NCBI GenBank assembly: GCA_903873905.1
Contig: CAIQQJ010000171.1
Span: 1 to 62,284, forward strand
Reading direction: 5' to 3'
Source of the DNA: an uncultured Flavobacteriales bacterium
GTDB lineage: Bacteria; Bacteroidota; Bacteroidia; Palsa-965
Length of the DNA: 62,284 nt
This document shows positions 35,485 through 43,394 of the stretch, in pieces; the first letter of the stretch is position 1, and every line of letters begins with the position of its first letter. The position numbers and the translations under genes were made by a program. A model generated the notes under the pieces. That model worked only from the letters and a program-made list of their open reading frames with translations. It was not told the DNA's origin and made no database searches.

Positions 35485-36591
35485 ATGCGCTCAATTCTAT
35501 TAGTCACTTTAACGCTTTTTATTTCAACCAAAATTAATTCCCAAGGTTGTTGTTCAGGTGGTAGCGGAAGCCCAATTGCGGGCGGTGCTTCACAGGGAGT
35601 TTTACTTGACAGGCAAATGGAAGTGGGTGTTAATTATCAAACAATCAGTACAAATAAATATTTGGCTGGAGATGTTGATACCATTTCAGCAATTAAAAGT
35701 TTTAAAAGTGATTATCTCTATTTTAGATTGGCGTATGGTGTTACTAAGGATTTCACCATGTCAGTTGAGTCAGGATATTTTCTGAATAAAACTCAAATTG
35801 GAATTTTAGATGACACTTCTCATTCCTCGGGAATTGGAGATCTTATTTTATTTCCTCGTTATGATGTATTGAATCACACATCTGAAAAAAAGCGAACTGA
35901 AATTACTTTAGGAATGGGTTATAAGATTCCATTGGGAAAATATAACGATTCAAGTATTGTTTATAGAAATCCATATAATGGTCACAATACATGGGCCACT
36001 ATGGGACCAACAGTTCAACCTACAAATGGTTCTAACGATTTTATTTTTTATGGATTCTTTTTTCGTGGATATCCTCTGAAGAATTTTAGAGTTTTTGCAA
36101 ATGTCCTATATGTAAGAAAAGGATTTAATCCGCTTGGTCAAAAATTTGGTGATTATTCAAGCGTCGGAATTTTTATGGGAAAAACATTTTTCAAAAAATT
36201 GGGCGTTACCGTTCAGATAAAAGGAGAACATGTAGCAAAAATGCAAGTTGATAAAAACATTGACATGGTTGCTTTATACGGCGTTGATCCAAAAGCGACA
36301 GGGGCAGTAAAAGTGTTTTTCGTTCCTCAATTGAGTTACAGTTACAAATCTTTTACTGTGTATGGACTTACTGAGATTCCACTCTATCAATATGTGAATT
36401 ATTCGCAAGTGGCATCTCATTTCCAAATGACAATTGGAATGTCATATCGATTCTTCGCTTATAAATCAGGTATTGTAAAACCAACGGATAAAACAGCGGA
36501 GATTTATGTTTGTCCAATGCATCCTGAAGTTACTTCAGCAGTTCCTGCAAAATGTCCGAAATGCGGAATGGATTTGGAGAAGAAAAAGTAA
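35485..36591 (+). CDS. Outer-membrane barrel protein with C-terminal heavy-metal-binding motif
   Basis: This 368-residue protein has a signal peptide ending STKINSQ, followed at once by GCCSGGSGSPIAGG. The body (about 45-325) has the alternating strands of a transporter-type barrel (YLYFRLAYGVTKDFTMSVE, ITLGMGYKIPLGKYND, FQMTIGMSYRFF). After the last strand a linker leads to a heavy-metal-binding module, VCPMHPEVTSAVPAKCPKCGMDL (Cys343, His346, Cys357, Cys360), in this case at the C-terminus. Because barrel C-termini normally face the periplasm, the module probably hangs into the periplasm. An unusual fusion, in the efflux locus; it may conduct or sense Cu/Ag. Confidence 0.75.
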   Translation: MRSILLVTLTLFISTKINSQGCCSGGSGSPIAGGASQGVLLDRQMEVGVNYQTISTNKYLAGDVDTISAIKSFKSDYLYFRLAYGVTKDFTMSVESGYFLNKTQIGILDDTSHSSGIGDLILFPRYDVLNHTSEKKRTEITLGMGYKIPLGKYNDSSIVYRNPYNGHNTWATMGPTVQPTNGSNDFIFYGFFFRGYPLKNFRVFANVLYVRKGFNPLGQKFGDYSSVGIFMGKTFFKKLGVTVQIKGEHVAKMQVDKNIDMVALYGVDPKATGAVKVFFVPQLSYSYKSFTVYGLTEIPLYQYVNYSQVASHFQMTIGMSYRFFAYKSGIVKPTDKTAEIYVCPMHPEVTSAVPAKCPKCGMDLEKKK

Positions 36592-36648
36592 GCAAGTAAG
36601 AATTTTCATTTCTGAAATTTGTAATAAATCAATCCAAATAATGTAATC

Positions 36649-36885
36649 ATGAAAAAAATAGTATTCTCTAGTTTAATCCTAATTGCTTCCTTGTCTTCTT
36701 GCAATAACAATGCATCGAAGACTACAAATGACAGCACAGCCGTTGTTGCTCCTGCTGCACCGAAATCAGGAAATGAAGTCGCTGCTGTCAAATATCAATG
36801 TCCAATGAAATGTGAGGGTGAAAAGACTTATGCTGCTCCTGGAAAATGTCCTTCATGCCAAATGGATTTGGCTGAAATTAAATAG
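36649..36885 (+). CDS. Heavy-metal-binding-domain lipoprotein 2
   Basis: This 78-residue protein has lipobox IASLSSC (Cys18), an Ala/Pro/Ser/Thr linker, and a variant heavy-metal motif YQCPMKCEGEKTYAAPG followed by KCPSCQMDLAE (Cys51, Cys55, Cys67, Cys70). Compared with CPMHP the His is replaced by a Lys-Cys pair, which would make a four-Cys site better suited to soft metals. Same length and plan as the lipoprotein between the CusA halves. It ends the metal locus. Confidence 0.82.
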   Translation: MKKIVFSSLILIASLSSCNNNASKTTNDSTAVVAPAAPKSGNEVAAVKYQCPMKCEGEKTYAAPGKCPSCQMDLAEIK

Positions 36886-36933
36886 GCCATTACGATTTTA
36901 GGTCACTTTCAGAAAATAAGTTTTTTGGAAAAG

Positions 36934-36969
36934 CAAAAAAAAACTCTCTCCAGAAAACCGAAGAGAGTT
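36934..36969 (-). terminator. Terminator of the Thr/Ala-rich protein gene (also faces the metal locus)
   Basis: Minus strand: AACTCTCT (36962-36969) pairs with AGAGAGTT (36942-36949) around a 12-base loop, followed by nine Ts. It lies 19 bases after the stop at 36989. Because the stem is symmetrical it may also end transcription from the plus-strand lipoprotein at 36885. Confidence 0.8.
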
Positions 36970-36988
36970 GAGGGGATGTATCAAAAAA

Positions 36989-37291
36989 TTATTTCGGAGT
37001 TGCAGTGCTTGGACTCTTCGATGGTTTTGAAGAAGCAGGTGCAGCAGTTGCAGTTTTTGAAATTTTCTTTTTCACCAAAGGAGCTTTTTTCGGTGTTGTA
37101 GAAGTTTTACTTGAGGTGCTTGCTGTTGTGCTTGTAGATGTAGTTTCGGCTGGAGTTGTTGTACTAGATCCGCCACGTGTTGCAGGTTGCGTTGTTGTGG
37201 TTGTTGTTGGTTTTGCTTTTGGATCAGACTGAGCTGATGCAGCAAGAACAAATAGTGTTGAAAATGCGAAAAGGAAGCCTAACTTTTTCAT
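36989..37291 (-). CDS. Small secreted low-complexity Thr/Ser/Ala/Lys-rich protein
   Basis: This 100-residue protein has a clear signal peptide (MKKLGFLFAFSTLFVLAASAQ). The rest is almost only Thr, Ser, Ala, Pro and Lys: TTTTTTQPATRGG, SSTTTPAETTSTSTTA, then the basic KKAPLVKKKIS and SSKPSKSPSTATPK. It looks disordered and cationic, perhaps binding cell-wall or DNA polyanions (inference). No family is recognised. The good start, signal peptide and terminator argue that it is real despite low complexity. Confidence 0.65.
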   Translation of the reverse strand: MKKLGFLFAFSTLFVLAASAQSDPKAKPTTTTTTQPATRGGSSTTTPAETTSTSTTASTSSKTSTTPKKAPLVKKKISKTATAAPASSKPSKSPSTATPK

Positions 37292-37392
37292 GGTGTTTTT
37301 TTTAGTTTAGATTGAATATGACAATATTAGTGCCAAAACGCGAATGGTCATCTTTAACATTAGCTTTGTATTGTTAAAATTGTAAAAGAACC

Positions 37393-38655
37393 TTGAAAAA
37401 CTGGCTTACTAAAACAGTTATTGTTCTTTCGGCGGTTAGCCTGCTTAATGATATTGCGGGAGAATTACTCTATCCAGTTCTTCCCTTGTATATGGCAAGT
37501 ATTGGTTATGGTGCCATTTGGATTGGAATTTTAGAAGGATTGGCAGAAGCAATTGCTGGATTGACAAAGGGATGGTTTGGTGAATGGTCGGATAGAAGAG
37601 GCATGCGTTTGCCTTTTGTTCGTTTTGGTTATTTATTAAGCGCAATAAGCAAACCACTTCTCGCACTTTTTGCATCAGCACCTTGGGCGATGTTGATGCG
37701 TTCATCCGATCGCCTTGGAAAAGGAATTCGTACAGGCGCACGTGATGCAATGCTGGCCGATATTGGTGGACCTGAAACAAGAGGAAAAATATTTGGTTTT
37801 CATAGGGCACTCGATACTTCCGGTGCAGTTATCGGACCATCTCTCGCTTTGGCTTGGCTGTTTTTTCATAAAGGAGAAAGCTACAAATCATTATTTCTCT
37901 ATGCATTAATACCCGGTTTGCTTTGTGTCTTGTTGCTTTTCTTGATTAAAGAAAAACGATCACAAGCAAAAGTAAAGGGATTGCCACCATCACCACTTTC
38001 ATCATTTTCCTATTGGAAAAATTCAAATCCTGCTTATAGAAAACTAGTTGCAGGAATTGTTGCTTTTACTTTATTCAATAGTTCAGATATGTTTCTCTTA
38101 TTGATGGTGAAATTTATTTTCCTCAAAGGAATTACATTCGGAACTTTTCAAGTCAACAGTGACATGTTGGTAGTAGGTTGTTATATTTTCTATAATCTTA
38201 TTTATTCTGCATTTTCATATCCTGCAGGATTTTTTTCTGACAAGTTCGGTCCTAAAAGAATGTTGTTGATCGGATATTTCTGTTTTGCCTTGGCTTATGG
38301 AGGAATGGCAATTGCCTCGGCAGGTTATTTTTCAAATTTGTTTTTTGTCCTCGGATGTTTTGTGATTTATGGAATTTATTCTGCGTGCACTGAAGGGATT
38401 TCGAAAGCATGGGTGAGTGTACTTTGCAAAAAGGAGGAAAAAGGAATTGCCCTTGGTTTTTTTGCTGGTATGATGAGCATTTCCACCTTAATTGCAAGTG
38501 TAATGGCTGGATTGATATGGACTTTCACGAGTCCCCTATTTGTTTTTTTATTGGCATCTTTAATGGCGGTGGTTACAATTTTCTACCTGATATTTGCAGT
38601 GAAATCACCTAAGAAAATAATTTATTCTGATATTATACCTGAAGAAAATGAATAA
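37393..38655 (+). CDS. Major facilitator superfamily transporter
   Basis: This 420-residue membrane protein with about 12 hydrophobic segments starts at TTG 37393 (LKNWLTKTVIVLSAVSLLND); no in-frame ATG precedes TM1. The MFS loop 2-3 motif appears as GWFGEWSDRRGMR, and the loop 8-9 counterpart as GFFSDKFGPKRMLL. SSDRLGKGIRTGARDAM after TM4 is characteristic of a subgroup of uncharacterised MFS exporters. Substrate unknown. It overlaps the following lipoprotein gene by eight bases, so the two are co-expressed. Confidence 0.88.
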   Translation: MKNWLTKTVIVLSAVSLLNDIAGELLYPVLPLYMASIGYGAIWIGILEGLAEAIAGLTKGWFGEWSDRRGMRLPFVRFGYLLSAISKPLLALFASAPWAMLMRSSDRLGKGIRTGARDAMLADIGGPETRGKIFGFHRALDTSGAVIGPSLALAWLFFHKGESYKSLFLYALIPGLLCVLLLFLIKEKRSQAKVKGLPPSPLSSFSYWKNSNPAYRKLVAGIVAFTLFNSSDMFLLLMVKFIFLKGITFGTFQVNSDMLVVGCYIFYNLIYSAFSYPAGFFSDKFGPKRMLLIGYFCFALAYGGMAIASAGYFSNLFFVLGCFVIYGIYSACTEGISKAWVSVLCKKEEKGIALGFFAGMMSISTLIASVMAGLIWTFTSPLFVFLLASLMAVVTIFYLIFAVKSPKKIIYSDIIPEENE

Positions 38656-39286
38656 TAGGATTCTGTTTTTTTTCATGCTGATTATTTCGGCATGCAATAC
38701 TGCTGAAAATAATTCTTCAAATACTAGGGATTCTCTTTCCAGAAGAGATTCCTTGAAAAAAGCATTGCAGGAAGATCTTCCCCCAGCTTCAGATATTAAG
38801 CAATTCAATTGGTTTTATAGTGCATTTGCGCATGCGGCCATTACGGGTAATGATTCTTTGTTTAATGTAGTCATCCATCCAAAACATGGATTGTGGATTA
38901 TTCATTCTGAAGGAGCAATGCCGCAATTCACAAAAGTGTTGAAGATTTCAGAATACAAGAATGCATTGGGAAAAAGCATAATTCCTTTCGACAAAAATGC
39001 AATGATGAATGTGCCGAAGGAGGAAGACTTACCAAAGATTGATTGCAATAGCAAGAATTTCTATTCTAAATCCGGTTGTTTTACATCCATGCAAAATGTG
39101 TTTGAAGCCGAAAAAATCTGGAAGCATGCAGGACTTACAGCTGATGTTGACAAGGAAGTGGGACAACTTGCTTCTACAATTACCAGAACAGTCATCAACA
39201 CAGATAATTTTATTTTTTATTTTTCGTTGATAGACGGAAGTTGGTATTTGACTTTTATTGACGTGCGAAAACCTTGCAGTGCTTAG
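38648..39286 (+). CDS. Lipoprotein of unknown function, coupled to the MFS gene
   Basis: This 212-residue protein has a lipobox (MLIISACNTA, Cys16) and an Arg/Ser/Asp-rich linker (RDSLSRRDSLKKALQ). A globular part follows with FNWFYSAFAHAAITGND, VIHPKHGLWIIHSEGAMPQF and a C-terminal FYFSLIDGSWYLTFID. The last is typical of NTF2-like or stress proteins, but no family can be asserted. It contains several Cys (CNSKNFYSKSGC, KPCSA). The start overlaps the MFS stop by eight bases. Confidence 0.72.
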   Translation: MNNRILFFFMLIISACNTAENNSSNTRDSLSRRDSLKKALQEDLPPASDIKQFNWFYSAFAHAAITGNDSLFNVVIHPKHGLWIIHSEGAMPQFTKVLKISEYKNALGKSIIPFDKNAMMNVPKEEDLPKIDCNSKNFYSKSGCFTSMQNVFEAEKIWKHAGLTADVDKEVGQLASTITRTVINTDNFIFYFSLIDGSWYLTFIDVRKPCSA

Positions 39287-39304
39287 TTTTTTTTCTTCTT
39301 CAAT

Positions 39305-39973
39305 TCAACCTTCTGTTTTCTTATAGATTCTTGCAACTTGAAATTCGCGGAGAAAGTAATTTTCATGTTCTGCAAGGAAATTCAATTTTAAAAACTCTTT
39401 TTCGAAATCTGGAAGTTGTTTTATTCCAAGTCCGCAAATAATATTAAACCCAAAATACATTATGCGAACTCTTGCGAATGAAAAGGGTTTAGCATTGCTG
39501 TTTTTGGGAATATTGAAATCGATAAATAACCATTTGCCATTTGGAAGCAGATGCGATTTTAATTGCTGCAAAATAGGAGAGAGGTTTTCTTGAGTTATAC
39601 AATCAAGAATGTAAGGGGTGATGATTAGGTCAAATTTTTGTTTTTCGTCAATGTCGTTCACTGAACCACAAATAAAATTCACCGATTTTATTTTTTTGGA
39701 AAATTCTTTTTCTAACCTTTTCTTAGCTAGGGCAATCATTTTGTTGGAAATGTCAACGTAACAACATTGTTCTGCTACATCACGTTTTATTAATTCCATC
39801 AAAAGTTTTCCAGAACCACCACCCAATACAAGGACGTTTTTGCATTTTTTCAATTCCTGTAACAAGAATTTTTGTGAATTCAGAATTGAATTTCCGAAAA
39901 ACAGGAATGAAAAAAAATCGTAAAATGGAGCAAGAAAATTAAACCCAGCACGGACTCGACGTTGCATTTGCAT
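39305..39973 (-). CDS. Class I SAM-dependent methyltransferase
   Basis: I choose ATG 39973 (MQMQRRVRAGFNF, 222 residues). A longer frame to 40069 would overlap the upstream lipoprotein gene and adds a cysteine-rich stretch unlike the family. SAM motif I is NVLVLGGGSGKLL (46-58), the acidic end of strand 2 is YVDISNKMIALAKKRL, motif II/III are KFDLIITPYILDC and LLPNGKWLFIDFN. The opening RVRAGFNFLAPFYDFFS resembles UbiE/COQ5-like enzymes that act on lipids or quinones. Substrate unknown. Confidence 0.78.
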   Translation of the reverse strand: MQMQRRVRAGFNFLAPFYDFFSFLFFGNSILNSQKFLLQELKKCKNVLVLGGGSGKLLMELIKRDVAEQCCYVDISNKMIALAKKRLEKEFSKKIKSVNFICGSVNDIDEKQKFDLIITPYILDCITQENLSPILQQLKSHLLPNGKWLFIDFNIPKNSNAKPFSFARVRIMYFGFNIICGLGIKQLPDFEKEFLKLNFLAEHENYFLREFQVARIYKKTEG

Positions 39974-40032
39974 TATAAAATCTCCTTGCTGAAAGTTTTT
40001 ATGTTTGCACGACTGAAAAGTTGAAGTGCTTT

Positions 40033-40422
40033 TTATTGTTTTATGCCTACAACATTTATCGACCACCAACCAGTGGCAGTTGTACTATCAAGATGATAAA
40101 TAAAATTCTTTCCCTCGAACTTTCCGCTTTCGTGATTACTTATTTCCTCCGGAATGATTGCGCCGAGATTGTCTAACTTTCTTGTTATCGATCTATTCGC
40201 ATCGTAATCAATCTGTACTTTTCTGAATTTTATTCTTGTTACACTGCCTGAATAGTCATGTGTTGCAATTTGGAGCGGGGAATTCGTGTCAAAAGTTGAG
40301 TCGGTAACAGTGAAAAGGTACTGCCCTTTAACAGCATTGGCATAACCATCCTTTTTGCAGCTCTCTTGAAGAAATGCAAATGGCAAAAGGATGGTTATGA
40401 TCAGTAGGAATGATTTTTTCAT
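40033..40422 (-). CDS. Small lipoprotein of unknown function
   Basis: This 129-residue protein has lipobox LPFAFLQESC (Cys22) followed by KKDGYAN. The mature part is beta-rich and reads like a lipocalin-like or ligand-binding sandwich (GQYLFTVTDSTFDTNS, VTRIKFRKVQIDYDAN, NFIYHLDSTTATGWWSINVVG). No family is recognised. It is 59 bases upstream of the methyltransferase start on the same strand and 17 bases after the acyl-CoA dehydrogenase stop, so it could be the tail of the beta-oxidation operon. Confidence 0.68.
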   Translation of the reverse strand: MKKSFLLIITILLPFAFLQESCKKDGYANAVKGQYLFTVTDSTFDTNSPLQIATHDYSGSVTRIKFRKVQIDYDANRSITRKLDNLGAIIPEEISNHESGKFEGKNFIYHLDSTTATGWWSINVVGIKQ

Positions 40423-40439
40423 GTAATGAAGTTACGAAA

Positions 40440-42218
40440 TCAGAAGCAATATTTTCCAGCATCCAACAATTTGTCCGCTATTCTTCTACGAGATTCTTTC
40501 ACGTTATAAGGATCAACTTTCGTGAATCTTCGCAAGCCCATCAACATCATGCGTTGTTCATCTCCTTCTGCAAAACTATTGATAGCGTCTTTTCCTGCCT
40601 TCGCAATTTTATCTGCTGCATCATAAATAATTGTACGCATCATGTCAATTTGCGCTGAACAAGTTTCTTCGCTTCTTAATGAAACTAATTTTTCTACTCG
40701 AAGTTGAATGGATTCTGCTGCATATAATTCGATAAGCATGTCAGCAATATTCATCAACACTTCTTGCTCTTTCGCCATTTGCATCATCAATTTCTGAACT
40801 GCCGCTCCTGCAACCATCAATGTTGCTTTTTTGAACCCTGCGATGGCACGTTTTTCAGCAGCGAAAAGAGAATTGTCTGGCGTTCCGAAATCAGGAATTG
40901 CCATTAAATCTGCAGCAACTTTTGTAGCGGGCCCCATCAAATCTAACTCACCTTTCATCGCACGTTTCAACAACATATCTACAGTGAGAATTCTGTTTAT
41001 CTCATTTGTACCTTCAAAAATTCTATTGATGCGGGCATCGCGATAGGCACGATCCATTGGCGCTTCCGCTGAATATCCCATGCCACCATAAATCTGCACA
41101 CCTTCATCGACAACAAAATCCAACACTTCAGAACCATGAACTTTCAAAATTGCATCTTCAGCAGCAAATTGTTCAACACCTTTCAGTTTGGCTTTTGCAT
41201 CATCCATGCCACTCGCTTGCAATGCCTTTATTGCGTCATCCGTATTTTGTGCTGCACGATACAAAGCAGCTTCTACTGCATAAGTTCGTGCTGCCATTTC
41301 ACCAAGTTTGTGTTTTATAGCACCATACTTTGCAATCGGACGACCGAACTGCTGACGCTCCGTTGCATATTTTGTTGCATTTGAAATAATTTCTTTCGAC
41401 GCACCAACTGTTGCTGCTGCCAATTTTATTCTACCAATGTTCAGAATATTTACTGCAATCTTAAATCCATTTCCTCTTTCAGATAAAAGATTTTCAACTG
41501 GAACTTTACAGTCATTGAAAAACACTTGTCGTGTAGAACTTCCCTTGATTCCCATTTTGTGTTCTTCCGGATTGAGGGTAATTCCTCCGAAAGTTTTTTC
41601 AATGATGAATGCACTGAGATTTTCATCTTCATCAATTTTCGCAAATACAGTAAACAGATCAGCAAATCCCGCATTGGTAATCCACATTTTCTGTCCAGTG
41701 ATGAGGTAATGTTTTCCATCAGCAGAAAGAACTGCTTTTGTTTTTCCAGAATTTGCATCTGATCCTGCATTTGGTTCCGTCAAACAATAACTTGATTTCC
41801 ATTCTCCACTGATGAGTTTTGGAATATATTTCTTTTTCTGCTCTTCTGTTCCATAATATAAAATCGGTAAAGTTCCAATTCCTGTATGAGCGGAAATTGC
41901 AACTGCGAATGAATATCCTGCACCAACAACTTCTGTTGTGAGCATAGATGTTTTGAAATCTTTTCCAAATCCGCCATATTCCTCAGGAACAGAAATGCCA
42001 AGCAAACCTAATTCTGCAGCTTTTTCGAGAAGACCAGGCATGAACCCTTCTTCTTGTGCATCGATACGATCTAGATTCGGGTAAACTTCCTTTTCAAGAA
42101 ATTCACGCGAAGAATGCGCCATCATCAATGATTCTTCATCCCATTCTTCAGGAATAAAAATGTCAGCTGCTTTGGTTTCTTTGATGAGGAATTCTCCTCC
42201 TTTAATTGCGTCGCTCAT
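40440..42218 (-). CDS. Acyl-CoA dehydrogenase (VLCAD/ACAD9-like, with C-terminal extension)
   Basis: This 592-residue flavoprotein catalyses the first step of beta-oxidation. Motifs: LGISVPEEYGGFG, YCLTEPNAGSDANSG, KMWITNAGFAD, GRPIAKYGAIKHKL and, near residue 404, INRIFEGTNEINR, whose Glu is the probable base. The roughly 380-residue core is followed by about 200 helical residues (GFKKATLMVAGAAVQKLM and others), as in the mitochondrial very-long-chain enzymes. It is the last enzyme gene of the operon. Heptamer array 42226-42255 lies just upstream of its ATG, and an FRG-domain gene is inserted between it and the thiolase. Confidence 0.93.
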   Translation of the reverse strand: MSDAIKGGEFLIKETKAADIFIPEEWDEESLMMAHSSREFLEKEVYPNLDRIDAQEEGFMPGLLEKAAELGLLGISVPEEYGGFGKDFKTSMLTTEVVGAGYSFAVAISAHTGIGTLPILYYGTEEQKKKYIPKLISGEWKSSYCLTEPNAGSDANSGKTKAVLSADGKHYLITGQKMWITNAGFADLFTVFAKIDEDENLSAFIIEKTFGGITLNPEEHKMGIKGSSTRQVFFNDCKVPVENLLSERGNGFKIAVNILNIGRIKLAAATVGASKEIISNATKYATERQQFGRPIAKYGAIKHKLGEMAARTYAVEAALYRAAQNTDDAIKALQASGMDDAKAKLKGVEQFAAEDAILKVHGSEVLDFVVDEGVQIYGGMGYSAEAPMDRAYRDARINRIFEGTNEINRILTVDMLLKRAMKGELDLMGPATKVAADLMAIPDFGTPDNSLFAAEKRAIAGFKKATLMVAGAAVQKLMMQMAKEQEVLMNIADMLIELYAAESIQLRVEKLVSLRSEETCSAQIDMMRTIIYDAADKIAKAGKDAINSFAEGDEQRMMLMGLRRFTKVDPYNVKESRRRIADKLLDAGKYCF

Positions 42219-42225
42219 GGTTGTT

Positions 42226-42255
42226 AGTATTGAGTATTGAGTATTGAGTATTGAG
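42226..42255 (+). repeat. Heptamer array, locus D left arm
   Basis: Four perfect AGTATTG units plus AG, preceded by T (TTAGTATTG). It lies one base beyond the FRG gene stop (42257) and eight bases from the acyl-CoA dehydrogenase ATG. It faces the array at 43351-43394 in inverted orientation. All 30 bases are identical to the outer part of that arm. Confidence 0.9.
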
Positions 42256-42256
42256 T

Positions 42257-43336
42257 TTATTTTTGTTTCTTTTCCATGTAGGAATTTTGTGTGAAAGAGG
42301 AAAGATCATTGAAACTTGGAAATAGATAATCCTGTGTGATCTTTGGTTTATATTTTCGGAGTTCATTTTTAATATAAGTTGATAACCTTTTATGGAAATT
42401 ATAACAGATAATTCCTTTGTTAATTTCTTCGACTTTCTTGTCTCTAACTTCCTTAGGGATATTTGGCGTATTAGTTCCTTTAATAGCATAATGTTCCATA
42501 AGAAGCCCTATAGTTTCTTCTAATGGTTTTGTGGGATGAATATTAAAAAGAAATAACCCTTCTTGATTAATAATATTTAAATTATTATTGACTCCCCAAG
42601 AAAACTCATCACCAGGGAAGTCTTCTATTCTGAAGACAGCTGCGTGTTCAGTAGATGTAGAATATTTAAACAGAGCCGGTACTGATAACTGTTTTCTCAC
42701 TAAAATCTTGTTATTGAGTTCTTCAACTGAAACTCCGAGTAATTCAGCGAATTCAACTTTGTTTATAGATTCTTCTTGGATTGTTTTGTGAATATATTCC
42801 ATTTCTTTCGGATTGTATGAATAATCCTTAGCACTCATTTTCACAAAAGTGTGATCTTCGGAAATAGCATATAATGAAAAATAATTTTCAATTTGATTTG
42901 AACTTTCTCGAGCTTTTCCCTCAGATCCAAAAAACAAAGCTATTAAAGGATTTCTTGTCCAATCAGTATAGGGAGTTGCAGTTCCATGATGCCTTAAAAC
43001 GCTCAGTATTGAAAAAATACTTGGATGTTTATCACCGCTTATATTTTCAATGTATCTTTTAAATAACCCTCCATGCCACAATAAAGCTTCCTTGCAGACA
43101 TAATTTAAATATTCCTCAACATTTTCATTTTGATTCGCCATATCATTAATAATCCAAAAGCGCTGAAGTGATGTATATAATTTATGATTGGCTTGTGCAG
43201 AACCTCGCCAAATGTATTTTTTATTGGTTTCTAAGTTATTCAAGAAATCATCGACCTGCGATTTAGTTTCAAAATTAACAACAGAAAAGATTTTCTCTTT
43301 TTCCTCTAATGTTTTATATGTACTTAATTCACCCAT
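42257..43336 (-). CDS. FRG-domain protein carried between inverted heptamer arrays
   Basis: This 359-residue protein has no signal peptide. The FRG domain (about 20-270) is recognised by the first block YIWRGSAQANHKLYTSLQR (about 41-59) and the second block LRHHGTATPYTDWTRNPLIA (about 117-136), with FFGSEGKA following. These equal the family words (F/Y)RGQ and QHYGLPTRLLDWT-NP-VAL. The domain's activity is not established; FRG proteins are frequent near phage-defence and mobile DNA. The C-terminal part (about 275-359) is charged and helical. The gene sits inside the beta-oxidation operon, is transcribed with it, and is flanked at 1 and 14 bases by heptamer arrays, so it looks like a cargo gene. 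Confidence 0.85.
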   Translation of the reverse strand: MGELSTYKTLEEKEKIFSVVNFETKSQVDDFLNNLETNKKYIWRGSAQANHKLYTSLQRFWIINDMANQNENVEEYLNYVCKEALLWHGGLFKRYIENISGDKHPSIFSILSVLRHHGTATPYTDWTRNPLIALFFGSEGKARESSNQIENYFSLYAISEDHTFVKMSAKDYSYNPKEMEYIHKTIQEESINKVEFAELLGVSVEELNNKILVRKQLSVPALFKYSTSTEHAAVFRIEDFPGDEFSWGVNNNLNIINQEGLFLFNIHPTKPLEETIGLLMEHYAIKGTNTPNIPKEVRDKKVEEINKGIICYNFHKRLSTYIKNELRKYKPKITQDYLFPSFNDLSSFTQNSYMEKKQK

Positions 43337-43350
43337 TTTATTTCTTTAGT

Positions 43351-43394
43351 CTCAATACTCAATACTCAATACTCAATACTCAATACTCAATACT
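43351..43394 (-). repeat. Heptamer array, locus D right arm
   Basis: Read on the minus strand, six perfect AGTATTG units plus AG. The outer end merges with the thiolase stop codon: TAG at 43393-43395 supplies the AG of the first unit. The inner end is 14 bases from the FRG start codon. Confidence 0.9.
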
